A stretch of 64,000 nt of DNA from Parabacteroides distasonis ATCC 8503 (GTDB lineage: Bacteria > Bacteroidota > Bacteroidia > Bacteroidales > Tannerellaceae): NCBI RefSeq assembly GCF_000012845.1, contig NC_009615.1, forward strand, positions 4,032,501 through 4,096,500, given 5' to 3'. The position numbers and the translations under genes are program-made. A model generated the notes under the pieces. It did not search any database and was not told the DNA's origin. It saw only the letters and a program-made list of their open reading frames with translations. The first letter of the stretch is position 1. Each line of letters opens with the position of its first letter. Below are positions 63,996-64,000 of the stretch, in pieces.

Positions 63996-64000
63996 CATTG

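Overview
The window comes from a Bacteroidales chromosome, most likely Parabacteroides (P. distasonis or a close relative). Evidence: a SusC/SusD pair with an ECF sigma factor and FecR anti-sigma factor, PorX (type IX secretion, T9SS), a DUF6383-type surface protein, a hybrid two-component sugar sensor, and promoters of the Bacteroidota form (TTG/TTTG, 19-20 bp, TAnnTTTG). No database could be searched; the genus is an inference from protein families I recognise. There are 44 protein genes or fragments, one tRNA (Lys, UUU), two candidate non-coding RNAs and an unusual amount of intergenic structure.

Layout. 1-4,720: a large transglutaminase-like lipoprotein and a CPA1 cation/proton antiporter, divergent. 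4,725-16,953: a leftward polysaccharide-utilisation locus (PUL): sigma factor, FecR, SusC, SusD, an MGH1-like glycosidase and two GH127 (beta-L-arabinofuranosidase-type) enzymes, probably for arabinofuranose-containing plant glycans. 17,100-20,159: a nuclease-family gene remnant, porX, tsaE and a small Imm17-like membrane protein. 20,263-29,808: RNase R, an SMP-30 lactonase, a GNAT protein, parE, coaD, a C-terminal processing protease and paired half-size chromate transporters. 29,869-36,587: a TolC/MacA/MacB-type tripartite ABC exporter followed by a LytS/LytR-type two-component system. 36,595-43,317: PBP4-type carboxypeptidase, AI-2E transporter family protein, tRNA-Lys, a Kef-type antiporter and an MFS transporter. 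43,381-47,719: a PfkB sugar kinase and a 936-residue surface protein with a T9SS-like C-terminal domain, separated by a 631 bp intergenic region. 47,998-56,489: DUF2339 membrane protein, murF, folP, cdaA, pta-ackA and pyrH. 56,600-63,261: a fructan/fructose cluster (hybrid sensor, GH32, fructokinase, MFS transporter). 63,389-63,952: frr.

The two strongest hunting results are intergenic. First, a 225 bp segment (44,615-44,839) bounded by 26 bp inverted repeats (24/26 identical) carries one strong promoter that points away from the adjacent surface-protein gene: a phase-variable invertible promoter caught in the OFF orientation. Second, five intergenic regions (167-255, 17,695-17,732, 34,624-34,685, 44,388-44,463, 56,513-56,574) contain short palindromes whose centres are exactly 22 bp apart (23 bp in one). 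Each array has its own arm sequence but all share the spacing; I know of no name for this class.

Functional links: PorX is a T9SS regulator and the DUF6383 protein looks like a T9SS-exported surface-layer-like substrate. The PUL has a candidate antisense RNA opposite the susC start, matching a repression mechanism known in Bacteroides. The fructose cluster is complete from sensing to phosphorylation but has no SusCD pair within the window.
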